A stretch of DNA of 64,000 nt from Mesostigma viride (Eukaryota > Streptophyta > Mesostigmatophyceae > Mesostigmatales > Mesostigmataceae): contig RPFO01000389.1 of the NCBI GenBank assembly GCA_009746045.1, forward strand, positions 2,003,638 to 2,067,637. The letters run 5' to 3'. The position numbers and the translations under genes were made by a program. Shown here piece by piece: positions 23,960 through 35,981 of the stretch. The notes under the pieces are model-generated. The model was not told the origin of the DNA and searched no databases. It worked only from the letters and a program-made list of their open reading frames with translations. The stretch's first letter is position 1, and each line of letters opens with the position of its first letter.

Positions 23960-26900
23960 ATGGTCGCGAACCATGACTTGGTTGTCCTCGATTGTGGCAC
24001 TGCCTACTCACGGCTAGGTTTTTCAGGGGAAAGTGCACCTCGCTTTATCATACGCACTCCTGCGCCGGCTCCCAAGCATCCGTATGCATGCGATTGCTGC
24101 TTGACAACGGTTGCTCCCACCACCGAAGAATGGGTGGATGCCTTAGAGAGTCACGTTCGCCAAATTTTCTACCAGTACTTGCTAGTGAACCCCAACCAAC
24201 GCCACGTGATTTTGACTGAAAACGTCGTAGCGGAGGACAACTTTTGCTATGCCTTGGCGTACGTGCTTATCGTACGCCTGCAGGTACGGCACTGGGGTGC
24301 TCCTCGAGACAGCAGAAGTCTTAATGGTCATAATTGGCCATGGAACGGACTCACTGAAGTAATTTAGTTCTACGTTGCGTTGCCAATGTTTATACTTTGT
24401 GGGTTCCTTTCTTACCCTGAAATTTGTATGCACGCATCCACAACATGCAAATGCCGTTTCGCTGCTAGTGCTCTCGATGAACTGGCAAGTTTCGTCGGCA
24501 TGCTGTGCCACTTATGCTTCAATTGCATCGACACTGCCTGGAAGTCTGTAGAAAGTTTCATGCTGTTCCGCGTTTTCCACCTGCAACCCTCCATATATCA
24601 TACCCCGTTGTGCAGGTGCGCAGCATTTCCTACGCCCCCCTGACGGCCGCCCTCTGGGCCTGCGGCCTGAGCTCCGGCATGCTACTCGACATCGGTTACC
24701 GAGACGCACGTGTGCTCCCTGTATACAAAGACGTCCCGTTGCTCCAGGGTTTACTAATCGGAGACCATGGCTTGCAGGGCCTCTGCCGGCGGCTTCAGTG
24801 TCTGGAGAAAGGGACCGTGCACCATCAGCCCAATGCCACGCAGGAACAGCGCGCGCATGCACGCGCAACCGATGGTCAACCCCAGGCGGAGTCTCCCAGT
24901 CAGGCCGTACCGCAAGGGATGCCAGCAAAAAACGGAGAAGAATGCAGCACTTCTGGCACTGCTAGTGATGCTGGCACACTAGCCGCTGGCACACTAGTTG
25001 CTGACACACCAGGGGCGGGCACGGAGCCGGCAGCCCTCGCTGCCCCCGTTGCACCCGCTCCAAACATTTTAGAGCCCGCCACCACCGCTGGTAGCACAGC
25101 CCCTGCTCGGCCGGCACCCCCGCTGGTACCCACAATCCCTTTTCAACGGATAGGGGTGGCCGCCCCTTGGAGTCTCCACTTGTCCACTGAGCATCTGAGA
25201 GCTGGGGGGGGGGATGGCACTGTGGGAAGGCCGCAGGAGGGCCATCGGGAACATCCAGATGCGGAGCAAGGAGACCCCAGTGGCGTCGTCCGAGGGCCAG
25301 TTGGCGAGGGGCAGAACACCAGTGGCATGATGCGGATGCCAGTATTATACAGCAGTAATACGCAGCTGCCAGATGGCAGCCCGGCATCGGTTTGGGGCCG
25401 ACTCGCGCACGCATACTCAACATCCCAGTCGTTAGAGAACAAAGGAGCAGCAGGAGAAGAAGGATCGGGGTGTTGTGTGCCCTGCCGCCTGGCGGAAAAC
25501 CTGATCGCAACGTGCAGCGTCTCCTTTGCCGTCGGGGGACAACGGGGCGACCCCGCCACGGGCGCAGCAGACCTCCTGGGCGACAAGGTGGCAGGTCCCT
25601 CGCCAGGCTACGCAGCACCGCGGGGTGTGGCGGATGAGGAGGAGGATGAGAAGGGCGATGATGAGGATGGCGTGTGGCCCGGTGGTCAGGGCAGGGTCGA
25701 TGATGATGACAACCCTGCACGGAACCCGCCGGCCTGGACGGCTGCGTTTCCAGGGACCCAGACGCTTGGTGTGGGCGACACGGGAGCCCTGCGCGCGCTA
25801 GTGAACGCCACGGTGGCGTCGGCGTTGTTCGGGGCGCGAGCTGCACCATGTTCGGGCCAGGGGGGTGAGCCGTTTGGTAGCAGGCTAGACGAGGGTGGTG
25901 TGCGTGGTCGGCCAGTGCAGCAGGCAGGAATGGAGGGGGGGATGTGGAGGAGGAGCAAGGGGTTGTCGGTAGGGAGTGCGGGCCACGTTGGCTACGTGAC
26001 AGGAGCAAGTGGTAACTTTGGGGAGGAGGACGGCGCGCTGGCGTCGCTGGTGTGCGACGCGCTGGCAAGGTGCCCCAGGGACTGCCGACTGGAGGTGAGG
26101 GAACAGAATGGGCTGGGAGGTGAGGGCATGCGGAGAACCATGTGGAGCATGCGGAGTAACATGTCCATTGCATGCTGAGCTGCCGTAGCTGCCATTGCGT
26201 GAAGCATGCTGAGCAGCCGCAGCCTTGTTTTTCATTGAGCTGCATGACTTGCCATCTGCAGTTTGGGTTGCCATCTGCGAGATCTAAGCGGCGACACAGC
26301 TTGTGTGCCTGCAACAGGCGTCTTATCCTGGCTTGTCGTATAGTGTCTTATTCCAGGGATCGTGCACGGCTTGTAATAATAATAATAATAATGATGATGG
26401 TAGTAGTAATTATAATGATAGTAATTATAATAACAATAATAGTAATATCGCGTTTGTTGCCTTCACCTGGATGGATCTGGTAGACTTGTTTGAATGAATG
26501 ACAACTTTGTGCACTTCTGCATGTGCGTGTCCCTGCCAGGTGGCCCGAGGCATCGTGCTCTGTGGCGGGGGCGCCATGCTGTACGCCCTTGGCCCAGGGC
26601 TGCTGGATGACATACGGCACTGGCTGTCGTTACGCGTCCAACATGCCCATCCTCTGAATGCTGGCGAGGGGGAGGAGGGGTGCAGGCCGGAGGGGGTCAA
26701 GACACCTGGGCAAGACTCTGCGAAAGAGACAGGGATGTCCGAAGGGCTGCCACTGACGCCTGTGAAGGACAGGTCACCGCAAGACGACCAGGTGAGTTTG
26801 GACATTGCAAACTCCTGGACTAGTGTACTACTCTCTCTACACGTGCCTCGCTATTCTAAACTACTCCGCTGTGGGGCAAAACCGACGGCCTTCTGGCTTG

Positions 26901-28999
26901 CCAGGGTGCTCATTCATTTTGTGGCGGTGCTGCAGCACGTTTCATGCCATCAAAGGCGATGTGTGGTTGTGCTGATCAAGAAATGTGTCTTGAATGCAGC
27001 CTTGTCGTCCCATGGAACGTGTTATCATCGTTCAATAGGTCGTGCACTTATAGCTCCAAAGGTCAGCGCAGTTTGGCATGGGCAACCATTCAAAAGCACG
27101 GCCAACTGTCCAAAGGGAGGCAGGTCATGCCTGCCAGCAGTTGCAAGCCGTTGCCAAATTTGCCCGACAGCTGACTACCTGAACCTCGTGTCCGTTTTCA
27201 CGACAGTGACGACACCCTCTCCAGGGAGTACCTCTGGACGCACTCAACCTGTGGATGGGCCTTGTGGTGTCTCCTGCCCTTGTAGCCATTGGCGGGTTGC
27301 CGCTATCCACCTTAGTGCAAGGCTTGTGTAGCCTGCATTGCTGCGTGTCCGCATTGATGGTGCCCAGCAATGGGGGCCTTTGTGATGGTTGCGTCCATGA
27401 GAAGTATAAGCCTCTTGGCTCGTCCTTGTTGGGCAGGAGCGTGCCGTCTCATCAGCCTGCCGTCTCATCAGCCTGCCGTCTCATCAGCCTGCCGTCTCAT
27501 CAGCCTGTCGTCTCATCAGCCTGCCGTCTCACCAGCCTGCCGTCTCATCAGCCTGCCGTCTAATCAGCGTGCCGTCTCATCAGCCTGTCGTCTCATCAGC
27601 GTGTCGTCTCATCAGCCTGCCGTCTCATCAGCCTGCCGTCTCATCAGCCTGCCGTCTCATCAGCCTGTCGTCTCATCAGCCTGCCGTCTCATCAGCCTGC
27701 CGTCTCATCAGCGTGCCGTCTCATCAGCCTGTCGTCTCATCAGCCTGCCGTCTCATCAGCCTGCCGTCTCATCAGCGTGTCGTCTCATCAGCGTGTCGTC
27801 TCATCAGCCTGCCGTCTCATCAGCCTGCCGTCTCATCAGCCTGCCGTCTCATTCAGCGTGCCGTCTCATCAGCCTGCCGTCTCATCAGCCTGCCGTCTCA
27901 TCAGCCTGCCGTCTCATCAGCCTGTCGTCTCATCAGCCTGCCGTCTCATCAGCCTGCCGTCTCATCAGCCTGCCGTCTCATTCAGCGTGCCGTCTCATCA
28001 GCCTGCCGTCTCATCAGCGTGTCGTCTCATCAGCCTGCCGTCTCATCAGCGTGTCGTCTCATCAGCCTGTCGTCTCATCAGCCTGCCATCTCATCAGCGT
28101 GCCGTCTCATCAGCCTGTCGTCTCATCAGCCTGCCGTCTCATCAGCCTGCCGTCTCATCAGCCTGCCGTCTCATCAGCCTGCCGTCTGCCCATATCGCCA
28201 GTATTTTCGATTGAAGAGGCAGGTGTGCTCTTTATATCAATGATACAGTATTTGAGCATGGATTTCCACAAGTGGCTTGGTGGCCAAACGACTGCACATG
28301 GTTAGGTAGTTTGCTGCGGGTTTATTGGTTGTCTCATGCCCCGTAGTTGGCCCAGCAAAGATGGGATGTGTTGTCGAAGCATTGAGCCGATTCTCTGCTC
28401 GGATTGCGTGGATCCCAAATCCTGACTACTTCCTGCTTTGCTGCTTGTGCTGCATCATGGCTGGGTATGCGGCGCCCGGACCATGGTGCCCCATGCCTGA
28501 GCAGGCATCCGGACAGGCAACCGTGCAGAAATGCCCGGGCGAAGCCTCTCACGCACGCGCTGGGAGCAACGATATCGCCAGCGCAACGCAACTCGTGCGG
28601 CCGCCCGTGCCTCCCAACTGCCTCGCGTGGGCAGGCGCGTCCCTGGTGGGATCCCTGGACGCCAATCTCCGACAGCGTGTCTGCCACACGGTGACGCGGG
28701 AGCAAGTGCTGGCGCGCGTCACCGCGCTGCGGCAAGCAGCAGGGGCGACGCCTGCTGCTGGTGCCAGCGACACTAGCAGCACGTCGCCTGAGGTGGCACC
28801 CGTGGCTGCGGCAGGAGCTAGAGGTGACAACGAGGTCGTCCATGTGGGAGGCGTGATCCCAACTGCTGGCGGGGCGGCGGGGATGAGCCCCTCCCCTGAC
28901 ACAGCTGTGCTTTCCTTTGGCATGGTCACTGCAGTTGCTGAGTTTTGCCGAGTGGCAAGGCTTTTACTCCCAGACTGGACTAGGATTTCTGCATCGTGA
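23960..28999 (+). CDS. ACTR10: Actin-related protein 10 (dynactin Arp11-type)
   Basis: Four exons: 23960-24283, 24616-26094, 26540-26791 and about 28505-28999. All introns are GT-AG and phase 0 (donors GTACGG, GTGAGG, GTGAGT). The exon 4 acceptor could be 28505, 28517 or 28529. Exon 1 has the phosphate-1 strand pair (LVVLDCGTAYSRLGFSGES) and the Arp10 signature YLLVNPNQRHVIL. Exon 2 has YAPLTAALWACG and LLDIGYRDARVLPVY (phosphate 2). Exon 3 has GIVLCGGGAMLYALGPGLL. Exon 4 has PPVPPNCLAWAGASLVGSL and the LLPDW end. The product is about 845 residues, twice the usual 400, because of a 350-residue low-complexity acidic insertion in exon 2. Known role: pointed-end complex of dynactin, which links dynein to cargo. 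It fits a flagellate or motile alga. Confidence 0.85.
26374..26449. repeat. AAT/GAT trinucleotide repeat in Arp10 intron 2
   Basis: Imperfect run of AATAATAAT, GATGATGGTAGTAGT and AATTATAATAACAATAAT units between exons 2 and 3. Confidence 0.9.
27444..28187. repeat. 16-bp minisatellite in Arp10 intron 3
   Basis: About 46 tandem copies of CGTCTCATCAGCCTGC with two common variants (CAGCCTGT and CAGCGTGC) and two units lengthened by one base (CATTCAGCG). The array fills most of the 1.7-kb intron between 26792 and about 28504. Because 16 is not a multiple of 3, it gives overlapping stop-free ORFs that are not genes. Confidence 0.96.
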
Positions 29000-29019
29000 G
29001 CTGTCCCTGCTGGAATGGC

Positions 29020-30085
29020 AAAGCAACACTGCTACATAGTATACTATACACGGAGATTCGGCTGGCAGACATCATCTACGCAGACGACACCACCCTCTTC
29101 GAGGACACTGGGCACGTGCAGACATGGCTTTACTGCCTGGCTATCGAGGCCCGTGCAGTGGGGCTTGAGGTCAGCAAGAAGACAGAGGCCCTGGCGGTTG
29201 GGCTCACCCACTCACCGCCACCCCTCTATCTCCTCGACGGCTCTCGAGTCCTGTATCGGGACTGCGTCAAGCTGCTAGGCAGCCTGCTCCCCAGCTGCGA
29301 GGTTGATGTGGACCACCGCATCTCCCTCGCCTGGCACGCTTTACGCCAGTACCGGGCCCTGTGGCGCAAACCCCTGGGCAAGATCGAGAAACAGGACCTG
29401 TTCAAGGTCCTCGTCCTTCCTGTTCTCACGTATGGGGCCGAGACGTGGACCCTCACCGCCGACCTGGCCCGCAAGCTGGACGGCGCGGTCACTAACATGC
29501 TGCGTTCCATTTTCAGAGTAGGATCTGCTGCTCATGTCCGCAATGAGGACCTGTACCAGGGCATGCCATATATCACCAGCACCATTAAGCAGCGGCGCCT
29601 GCAGCTAGTAGGGCACTTAGCTCGCACCAACCAGGTAGACACCTCACGTGGCCCCCCCGCAGGACTGCGGCCAGCTCAGCCTGGCCGGCACCTCCTGACG
29701 TGGGCCGGGCCCAGCGATGTTAGACGCCGCAAGGCCCGCACATTCAAAGAACAGCTAGTAGAGGACATGGGGGGCCTAGGCCTCTCCGTGATTTGGACGA
29801 AGATGATGGACAAGGCCAAGTGGGCCCAGGTCATAGAGGACAACGAGCCCCCCCCTGTGGGGAAGCGCCCGCGTGTGCAAACCCGCGGGAGGCACGCCAG
29901 ACAGCTCCCCTAGGGCAGCATGAGGCTGTCTAGATAGATGTTGTAGTTAGAATGCTGTTAGATAGATGTCATAGGTAGCTGATGTAGTTAGATTAGACTG
30001 GTAGGACTGTTTGCACCCATCCATCCATCCATTGGGGTTAATGCTCCGTGACTCCCCAACGGGAGCACGAGTCTAATTAATTAAT
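29020..30085 (+). pseudogene. LINE-D: 5'-truncated LINE, RT palm to C terminus
   Basis: Open frame to 29913. It starts inside the RT at LADIIYADDTTLFED (catalytic YADD), continues through VLTYGAETWTLT and QRRLQLVGHLARTNQVDT, and stops before a 170-bp 3' UTR. The end carries a CTCCC-CAAC-GGGAG hairpin (30049-30067) and TTAATTAATTAA. It begins about 20-50 bp after the Arp10 stop codon and so probably forms part of that gene's 3' flank or UTR. It is related to but diverged from LINE-B and LINE-C. It lacks endonuclease and fingers and is non-functional. Confidence 0.85.
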
Positions 30086-30149
30086 TAATAGTATACTAGG
30101 TAGCAAGCATTATAACTTTCTATTCAATGTATTTTCCTCATGCTGTGGG

Positions 30150-31870
30150 GTCAATATTAAAATTAAATTAAATTATAAGATGACTCCGTTGGGAGATCAT
30201 GTAGCGCATATTCCCTTGCTGGATGGATGGAGGAGGGCAAAGCCGCGTAACCGAAGCTAATCTAATCTAGAAAACCCTAACTAATCTACTCAGCAAAGCG
30301 CCCCTTCCTCTTTGGGGGGGGGGGCTTGCCCACAGGGGCGGGCGTGTGAGCCTGGACAATCTTCTTCCACCTCTTCTTGTTCTGCATAGCAGTCCAAGCA
30401 AGAGAGAGGGAGTGAATGCGATGTTCAAACGGGGCTGGGACCACTAGGTCGGCCAGCAACTGCTGTGGGTAGGTCATGACATGTGGGTAGGGTTTGCCTA
30501 CCTTCTTAGGTATGTCCTTGGGGCCAGGCCAGGTCAGGACATGCCGCCCTGGCTGGCCAAGCCGCTCGGGGCCGGCCAGACCAAGGTCGGTGTCGACCTG
30601 GCTGGTGCGAGCAAGATGTCCTACGAATGCTATCCTACGCTGTCTAATCTCGTCCGAAATGCGAGGCATTCCCTGGTACAAAGATTCTAAAGAACTATGT
30701 GTGGAAAACCCTACGTTCAGGGCCTGGCGGAGCATCCTGGTTACCGTGCCGTTCAGCCGTGTGGCCAGCGTGTCCGTGAGCGTCCATGCCTCGGCGCCAT
30801 AGGTGAGCGCACCGTGAGGACCAGGACCTTGAGGAGCATGCGCTTGCGGTTCTCGCCCAGGTCCTTTGAGTGCCAGTAGTTTTTGAGTGAACGATGCCTA
30901 GCCCAGGCCAGGCCGATGCAGATGTCCACATCGTCGGCGGTGTCAGGGAGCGTGCTCCCCAGCAGTTTGATCGAAGCGATCACGGAACTCGACCTCCTTC
31001 CCGTCTAGCAGCCGCGGCAGCGGCGGGCGACTGGTTGCCCCAACCACCATCGCCTCAGTTTTGACACTAATCTCCAACCCCACCGCCCGCGCCTCCAAGC
31101 CCAGACAGTCCAGCCAGGTCTGAATGTGCTCGGGGCGCTCGATGAGGTGGTATCATCCGCATAAATCAGGTCGGACAGGCGGTAACCCGTGCTAACCCCG
31201 CCGTGCCCACGCTCGTTAAGGATGTCCAAGCCGGGCTTGGACCCCTTTAGAGCATGCAGTAAAGCGCGCACGTGCCCGGCGCATGACGTGATCCACGACA
31301 ATAATGAACAGGTATGGGCACAGGACACAACCTTGCTACACCCCGTGATGAAGGGGGAAGGGTGGGGTGGTGCCCTCCGCAGTCCACACTACTGCCTGCG
31401 AGCCCTCGTACAGCCGGCGAATGGCAGCAATAAACGCTGGGGGCACGCGGTCCAGAGCTAAGATGGCCCAAAGGGTCTCCCAGAGGACCGTGTCAAAGGC
31501 CTTGATATAGTCAACAAAAATGAAGACCAGCGGAAAACCATCAGGGCAAATGCGACGCACCTCCTCCATCAACCAGCGCGCCACAAATACAGCCATGACA
31601 GTGTTACGACCACGACGAAAACCCATCTGAGACTCACCCAGGTGTGGGTCCAGCGCGGCGCGGAGCCTGTGCAGCATCATGCGCATGAAGACCTTCGTCG
31701 CGGCGCTCTGGAGGCAGACACCCCGATAGTTACCGGGGTCAGCAGCAGAGCCCTTCTTGTATAGCATGACTCAAATGGCCGTCTGCCCCTCAGCAGCCTG
31801 GTGGAGGCTCATCAGAGAGCAGGACACGGGGTCAATATCCCCTAAGCGATTGCGAATAATGCTGCCAACA
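30150..31870 (-). pseudogene. LINE-C: 5'-truncated copy of LINE-B family
   Basis: The RT fingers/palm frame 31767-31336 (GNYRGVCLQSAATKVFM, FRRGRNTVMAVFVARW, VDYIKAFDTVLWETLW) is followed by frameshifted palm and C-terminal pieces (31328-30286, QRRIAFVGHLARTSQVDT). It is very similar to LINE-B at 34438-35981, but with more frameshifts and a deletion in the YADD region near 31150. The 3' end has the conserved CTCCGTTGGGAG hairpin (30181-30199) and an AATTAAATTAAATTA tail. Dead. Confidence 0.85.
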
Positions 31871-31989
31871 GGCCATGGTGCCCTGCATGCATGAATCAAT
31901 TAGTTACGCAGTCTCGTTGGGGCTGCCGCGGATTGCAGTGATCACTGGGTGGTGTAAGCAACCCAATCTGTGGCCCTTTCTATGGACAG

Positions 31990-33170
31990 GACCCAATCTA
32001 TGGACAGGATATGCTCGAATTTTGTGGCGCCGAAAAATTCGCGGCACCGTCCGAGGTACCGTCCCTACTGTGAAAAGTGGGTGCACGGTGCGCGCACCCC
32101 TTGCAGAAGTGGCCATGGCGACTGCGTTCAGGCGAAATTACCACAATAGGGCGATGGAAATGCAAATTATTTACTCGAATGTTAAAGACGATGATTTTAT
32201 GATGTTGGTTTGTGGCGGAAATAAGCTGGTTTACAATATCGCTGCTGTTTTTATCCCATCGCCCTCGGCATGGGGGGCAATCTGCATTTGTTGGTCGATC
32301 GCGCGGAATGAAATAGAATTCATGATAGTGGCAGTGAAATCGCGGTTTTCTTAGTTGTTCTGACCGTGAAGCAGGCATTAATATCGGCAGCATCGAATTG
32401 TAAACCGAGCGGGTGCTTTTGGGCACAATTTCGGCCATATTTCTCGGTAAGTAATTGTTCAGGCCTGCGCAGTGCGTGTCTGACCTGTCCATGGAAGAAC
32501 GTTGTCGTTGCGCGCCTGGGCAAGGGATTTCCGAGGGCAAGGTACAGATTTGTCGCGAATGTTATCTGCTATAAGTGCTTTCTTCTATGAACTCATCGTT
32601 CGAAGCTTTTTGCGTTCTTTTGGAGCAGTTTCCGCCAGCTAGCTCGACGTGGCTTGCCGTTGTGTTGTCGAATACCTGGCAGCTTTAGATTGCTTTCGTT
32701 GATGTTGTGGTCAGGGCCGCTTCAGTCGCAGCCTACAGTATAGCTTCTTGGGAAGGTTTAAGGCATTAATTCATGAAACGACATGTTCTGGCAAGGATGT
32801 TGTGTGTATGGACGCTTCTCGTTGTGTGAGAGTGACGCACCCTCTCTTCGCATGGCGGCATCACAGCGCTCATGCGCTGAAGGGCCGCCAATGTTTTCTT
32901 TGCATTTTATCGTGCAGGGATGGAAGTGTTGTAGTGATGATACTATGGAGGTATTGCATTTGTGTGACTGCATGTGGATAGCTGCCACTTTTGATTTACT
33001 TGAGCTTTCCCTTGTTATGCTGATGTGACAAGACTGCATTGTGCTGAGCCAACCATGGTTGACATGGTTGACTGCATGCAAGCTATGCATACCATGATCC
33101 TACTTGGTTCCTTGCCCTCCATAGTCCCTGCTTGCTGCCCATACCGGATAGGGCAGTCTAGGAAGTGTTG
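31990..33170. repeat. Uncharacterised dispersed repeat, related to 61836-62300
   Basis: The left part shares AAAAATTCGCG, GGTGCACG(A/G)TGCGCG, CCCTTGC and GGCCATGGCGAC(G)TGCGTT, in the same order, with 61860-61950. No domain is seen in the 159-codon plus ORF (31875-32354). It abuts LINE-C on the left and the 33171-33309 hairpin on the right. Confidence 0.5.
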
Positions 33171-33309
33171 TAGTGTTGATGAGCTTGGTTGGCATCAACC
33201 TTACACTCTAACATGGGAGAAACATAGAAAATGCTGGATAGGCATGTTATATATATGTTTCTCCCATGTTAGAGTGTAAGGTTGATGCCAACCAAGCTCA
33301 TCAACACTA
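33171..33309. repeat. Perfect 56-bp inverted repeat (hairpin), 27-nt loop
   Basis: Arms 33171-33226 and 33254-33309 are exact reverse complements as far as I can align them (core GCTTGGTTGGCATCAACC). A transcript of either strand would fold into a 56-bp duplex, the size range of algal miRNA or hpRNA precursors. Confidence 0.9.
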
Positions 33310-33499
33310 TAGTGCTACCATCGTTATTGCTATGCACATAGATACAAGGCTGGCCACGCTCGAGGGGCGGTGAAGGCGTATGAGACCACCCCATTGTACT
33401 TTCTAAACATATTCAGCAGTAGTCTTGGTGCATGTTCAGGATGGCATATGAAGTGTCATCGTGCTTACCTGCTTACTGAGTGGTCCGCTTAGCGCCTTG

Positions 33500-34280
33500 T
33501 CAGGTGGTCACACATTATTTAATTAATTAATAGACACGTGACTGCGTCGCGTGAGCATAAGTCCTCAGTGGGAGGGAAACATGGGATGGAATGGATGGTG
33601 TAAGCTATGTAGGCCCTAGTTACAGGGTTAATTGTGGGCACCGCGGCCCGAATCGCTATGAATGCCATACGCGGTCACACGCGGAGCCCCCACAGACTTG
33701 GGGGTGGTCTCCTTCATCACTACTTGCCATCTATCCTTGCGTACCATCTGCCTCCATATTACAGACAAGCCAGGAGGCTGCCCGGGTGTGAGCCCGTCAC
33801 GTCTAGTGTAGCACATGTCCATGCCGAGTCTATCACGAAAGGTCCACGGGTGGCGGCCCTGCCGCGCGCGGCATGGGGCACGCCAGGTGAGGACAGATCG
33901 CCCAGGCTGGGCAGGCTTGGTGACAGCTAGTCTATCTGATGTGTCTACCTGATCTGTGCGGGCCAGGTGCCCGGCTATGCCCAGGCGCCTGTGCCTAATA
34001 ATGTGGGAAACATAGGGCAAATCAGCGTACAAATCCTCATTACTAATGTGCAAACCAAAGGGGATGTTAGTTAATTAAGGGCCTTGCGTAGCATCTGGGT
34101 GACATTGCCGTCGAGTCGTTGCTCCAGCTCCTGCGCCAGTGTCCAGGTCTCGGCGCCGTATGTAGTGGGTCAGGATCGTCAGAATGACGACCTTGAAGAC
34201 GTCACGCTTGACGATCCGGGGTAGGCGGGTTTGCTCCACCAGCGGCGGTGGTCACGGAGTTGCGCCAGTGTTTTTGCTAA
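33500..34280 (-). pseudogene. LINE-E: 5'-truncated LINE tail
   Basis: The minus frame 34053-33628 encodes the C-terminal part (SNEDLYADLPYVSHIIRHRR, LGIAGHLARTDQVDT). Upstream 34080-34280 holds a degenerate AETWTLAQ-type block. The 3' tail is ATTAATTAATTAAA (33515-33530). It is a separate, more diverged family member than LINE-B. It abuts the 3' end of LINE-B. Confidence 0.75.
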
Positions 34281-34437
34281 CGGACCCGTTCCGGTAAAAT
34301 TAAATAAAAATTATAAAATGCCTCCGTTGGGAGGTCATGTAGCACATATTCCAGGTTGGATGGGTGGAGTGGAGGAAGCCGCGTAATCGAACTAACCTAA
34401 CTCTAAGCTATATCTGGTCTAGAAAAGCCTATCTACG

Positions 34438-35981
34438 CTACTCATCAAAACGGCTCCTCCTCTTGGGGGGAGGCGGCTTGCCCACAGGGGCTGGCGTGTG
34501 AGCCTTGACAATCTTCTGCCACGGCTTCTTGTCCTGCATGGCAGTCCAGAGAAGGGAGAGAGAGGGGATGCGGTACTCAAACTGGGCTGGGACCACTAGG
34601 TCGTCCAGCAACATCTGGGTATAGGTCATGGCATGTTTCCCTACCCTTTTAGGAATGTTCTTGGGGCCAGGCCAGGTCAAAATATGCCGCCCTGGTTGGC
34701 CGAGCCGCTGGGGACCGGCCAGACCAAGGGCGGTATCGACCTGGCTGGTGCGAGCAAGATGTCCTACAAATGCTATCCTACGCTGCCTAATCTCATCCGA
34801 AATACGAGGCATACCGTGATACAAAGACTCTAATGACAGCTACGCTGAGAAAACCCTACATTCAGGACCTGTCGGAGCATCCTAATTACCGTGCCGTCTA
34901 GCTTAGCTGCCAGTGTTGCCGTGAGTGTCCACGCCTCGGCGCCATACGTGAGCACCGTGAGGACGAGGACCTTGAGGAGCATGCGCTTGCGGTGCTTGTC
35001 CAGGCCCTTGGAGCGCCAGTAGGTGTTGAGCGAACGAAGCCTAGCCCAGGTCAGGCCAATGCGGACGTCCACATCGTCGGCGGTGTCAGGGAGCATGCTC
35101 CCCAACAGTTTGAAGCGGTCGCGGAATGGGACCTCCGTCCCGTCGAGCAGGCGCGGCAGCGGTGGACGACTGGAGGCCCCAATCACCATCGCCTCAGTTT
35201 TGACACTAATCTCCAACCCCACCGCCCTCGCCTCCAGGCCCAGACAGTCCAGCCAGGTCTGAATGTGCTCGGGGCGCGCGATGAGGGTGGTGTCGTCCGC
35301 ATAAATCAGGTCAGCCAGGCGGTAATCCGTGCTAACCCCGCCGTGCCCACGCTCGTTAAGGATGTCCAAGCCTGGCTCGAACCCCTTAAGAGCATGCAGT
35401 AAAGCGCGCACGTGCCTGGCGCATGACGTGGTCCACGACAATAATGAACAGGTATAAAGACAGGACACAACCTTGCCACACCCCGTGGTGAAGGGGTGAG
35501 GGTGGGGTGGTGCCTTCCGCAGTCCACACTACTGCCTGTGAGCCCTCATACAGCCGGCGAATGGCAGCAATAAACGCTGGGGGCACGCGGTCCAGAGCTA
35601 AGATGGCCCAAAGAGCCTCCCAGAGGACCGTGTCAAAGGCCTTGATATAGTCAACAAAAATGAAGACCAGCGGCAAACTGTCAGGGCAAAGGCGACGCAC
35701 CTCCTCCATCAACCGGCGCGCGACAAACACAGCCATGACAGTGTTACGACCACGACGAAAACCCATCCGAGACTCACCCAGGTGTGGGTCCAGCGCGGCG
35801 CGGAGCCTGTGCAGCATCATGCGCATGAAGACCTTCATCGCGGCGCTCTGGTGGCAGACACCCCGGTAGTTACCGGGGTCAGCAGCAGAGCCCTTCTTGT
35901 ACAGCATGACGCGGGTGGCCGTCTGCCACTCAGCAGGCGGAGGCTCGTCAGAAAGCAGGACACGGTTGCAGAACGCCAGCA
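34438..35981 (-). pseudogene. LINE-B ORF2: reverse transcriptase and C-terminal domain
   Basis: The frame 35907-35386 has fingers and palm A (KKGSAADPGNYRGV, VDYIKAFDTVLWEALW, LHHGVWQGCVLS). A shift near 35400-35450 leads to 35468-34830 with catalytic YADD (LADLIYADDTTLIA), KLLGSMLPDTADDVDV and VLTYGAEAWTLT. A second shift near 34830 leads to the C terminus (34824-34438, QRRIAFVGHLARTSQVDT). The product would copy LINE RNA at a nicked target. At least two frameshifts plus the insertions make it a pseudogene. Confidence 0.85.

Noticed and set aside
24962-26314. 450-codon minus-strand ORF opposite Arp10 exon 2
   Set aside because: GC-rich shadow of a real exon; no domain. The plus strand has matched splice phases and actin-family motifs.
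27370-28305. Overlapping ORFs of 145-311 codons with SSHQPAV-type repeats
   Set aside because: They arise from the 16-bp minisatellite, which shifts frame every unit, inside Arp10 intron 3.
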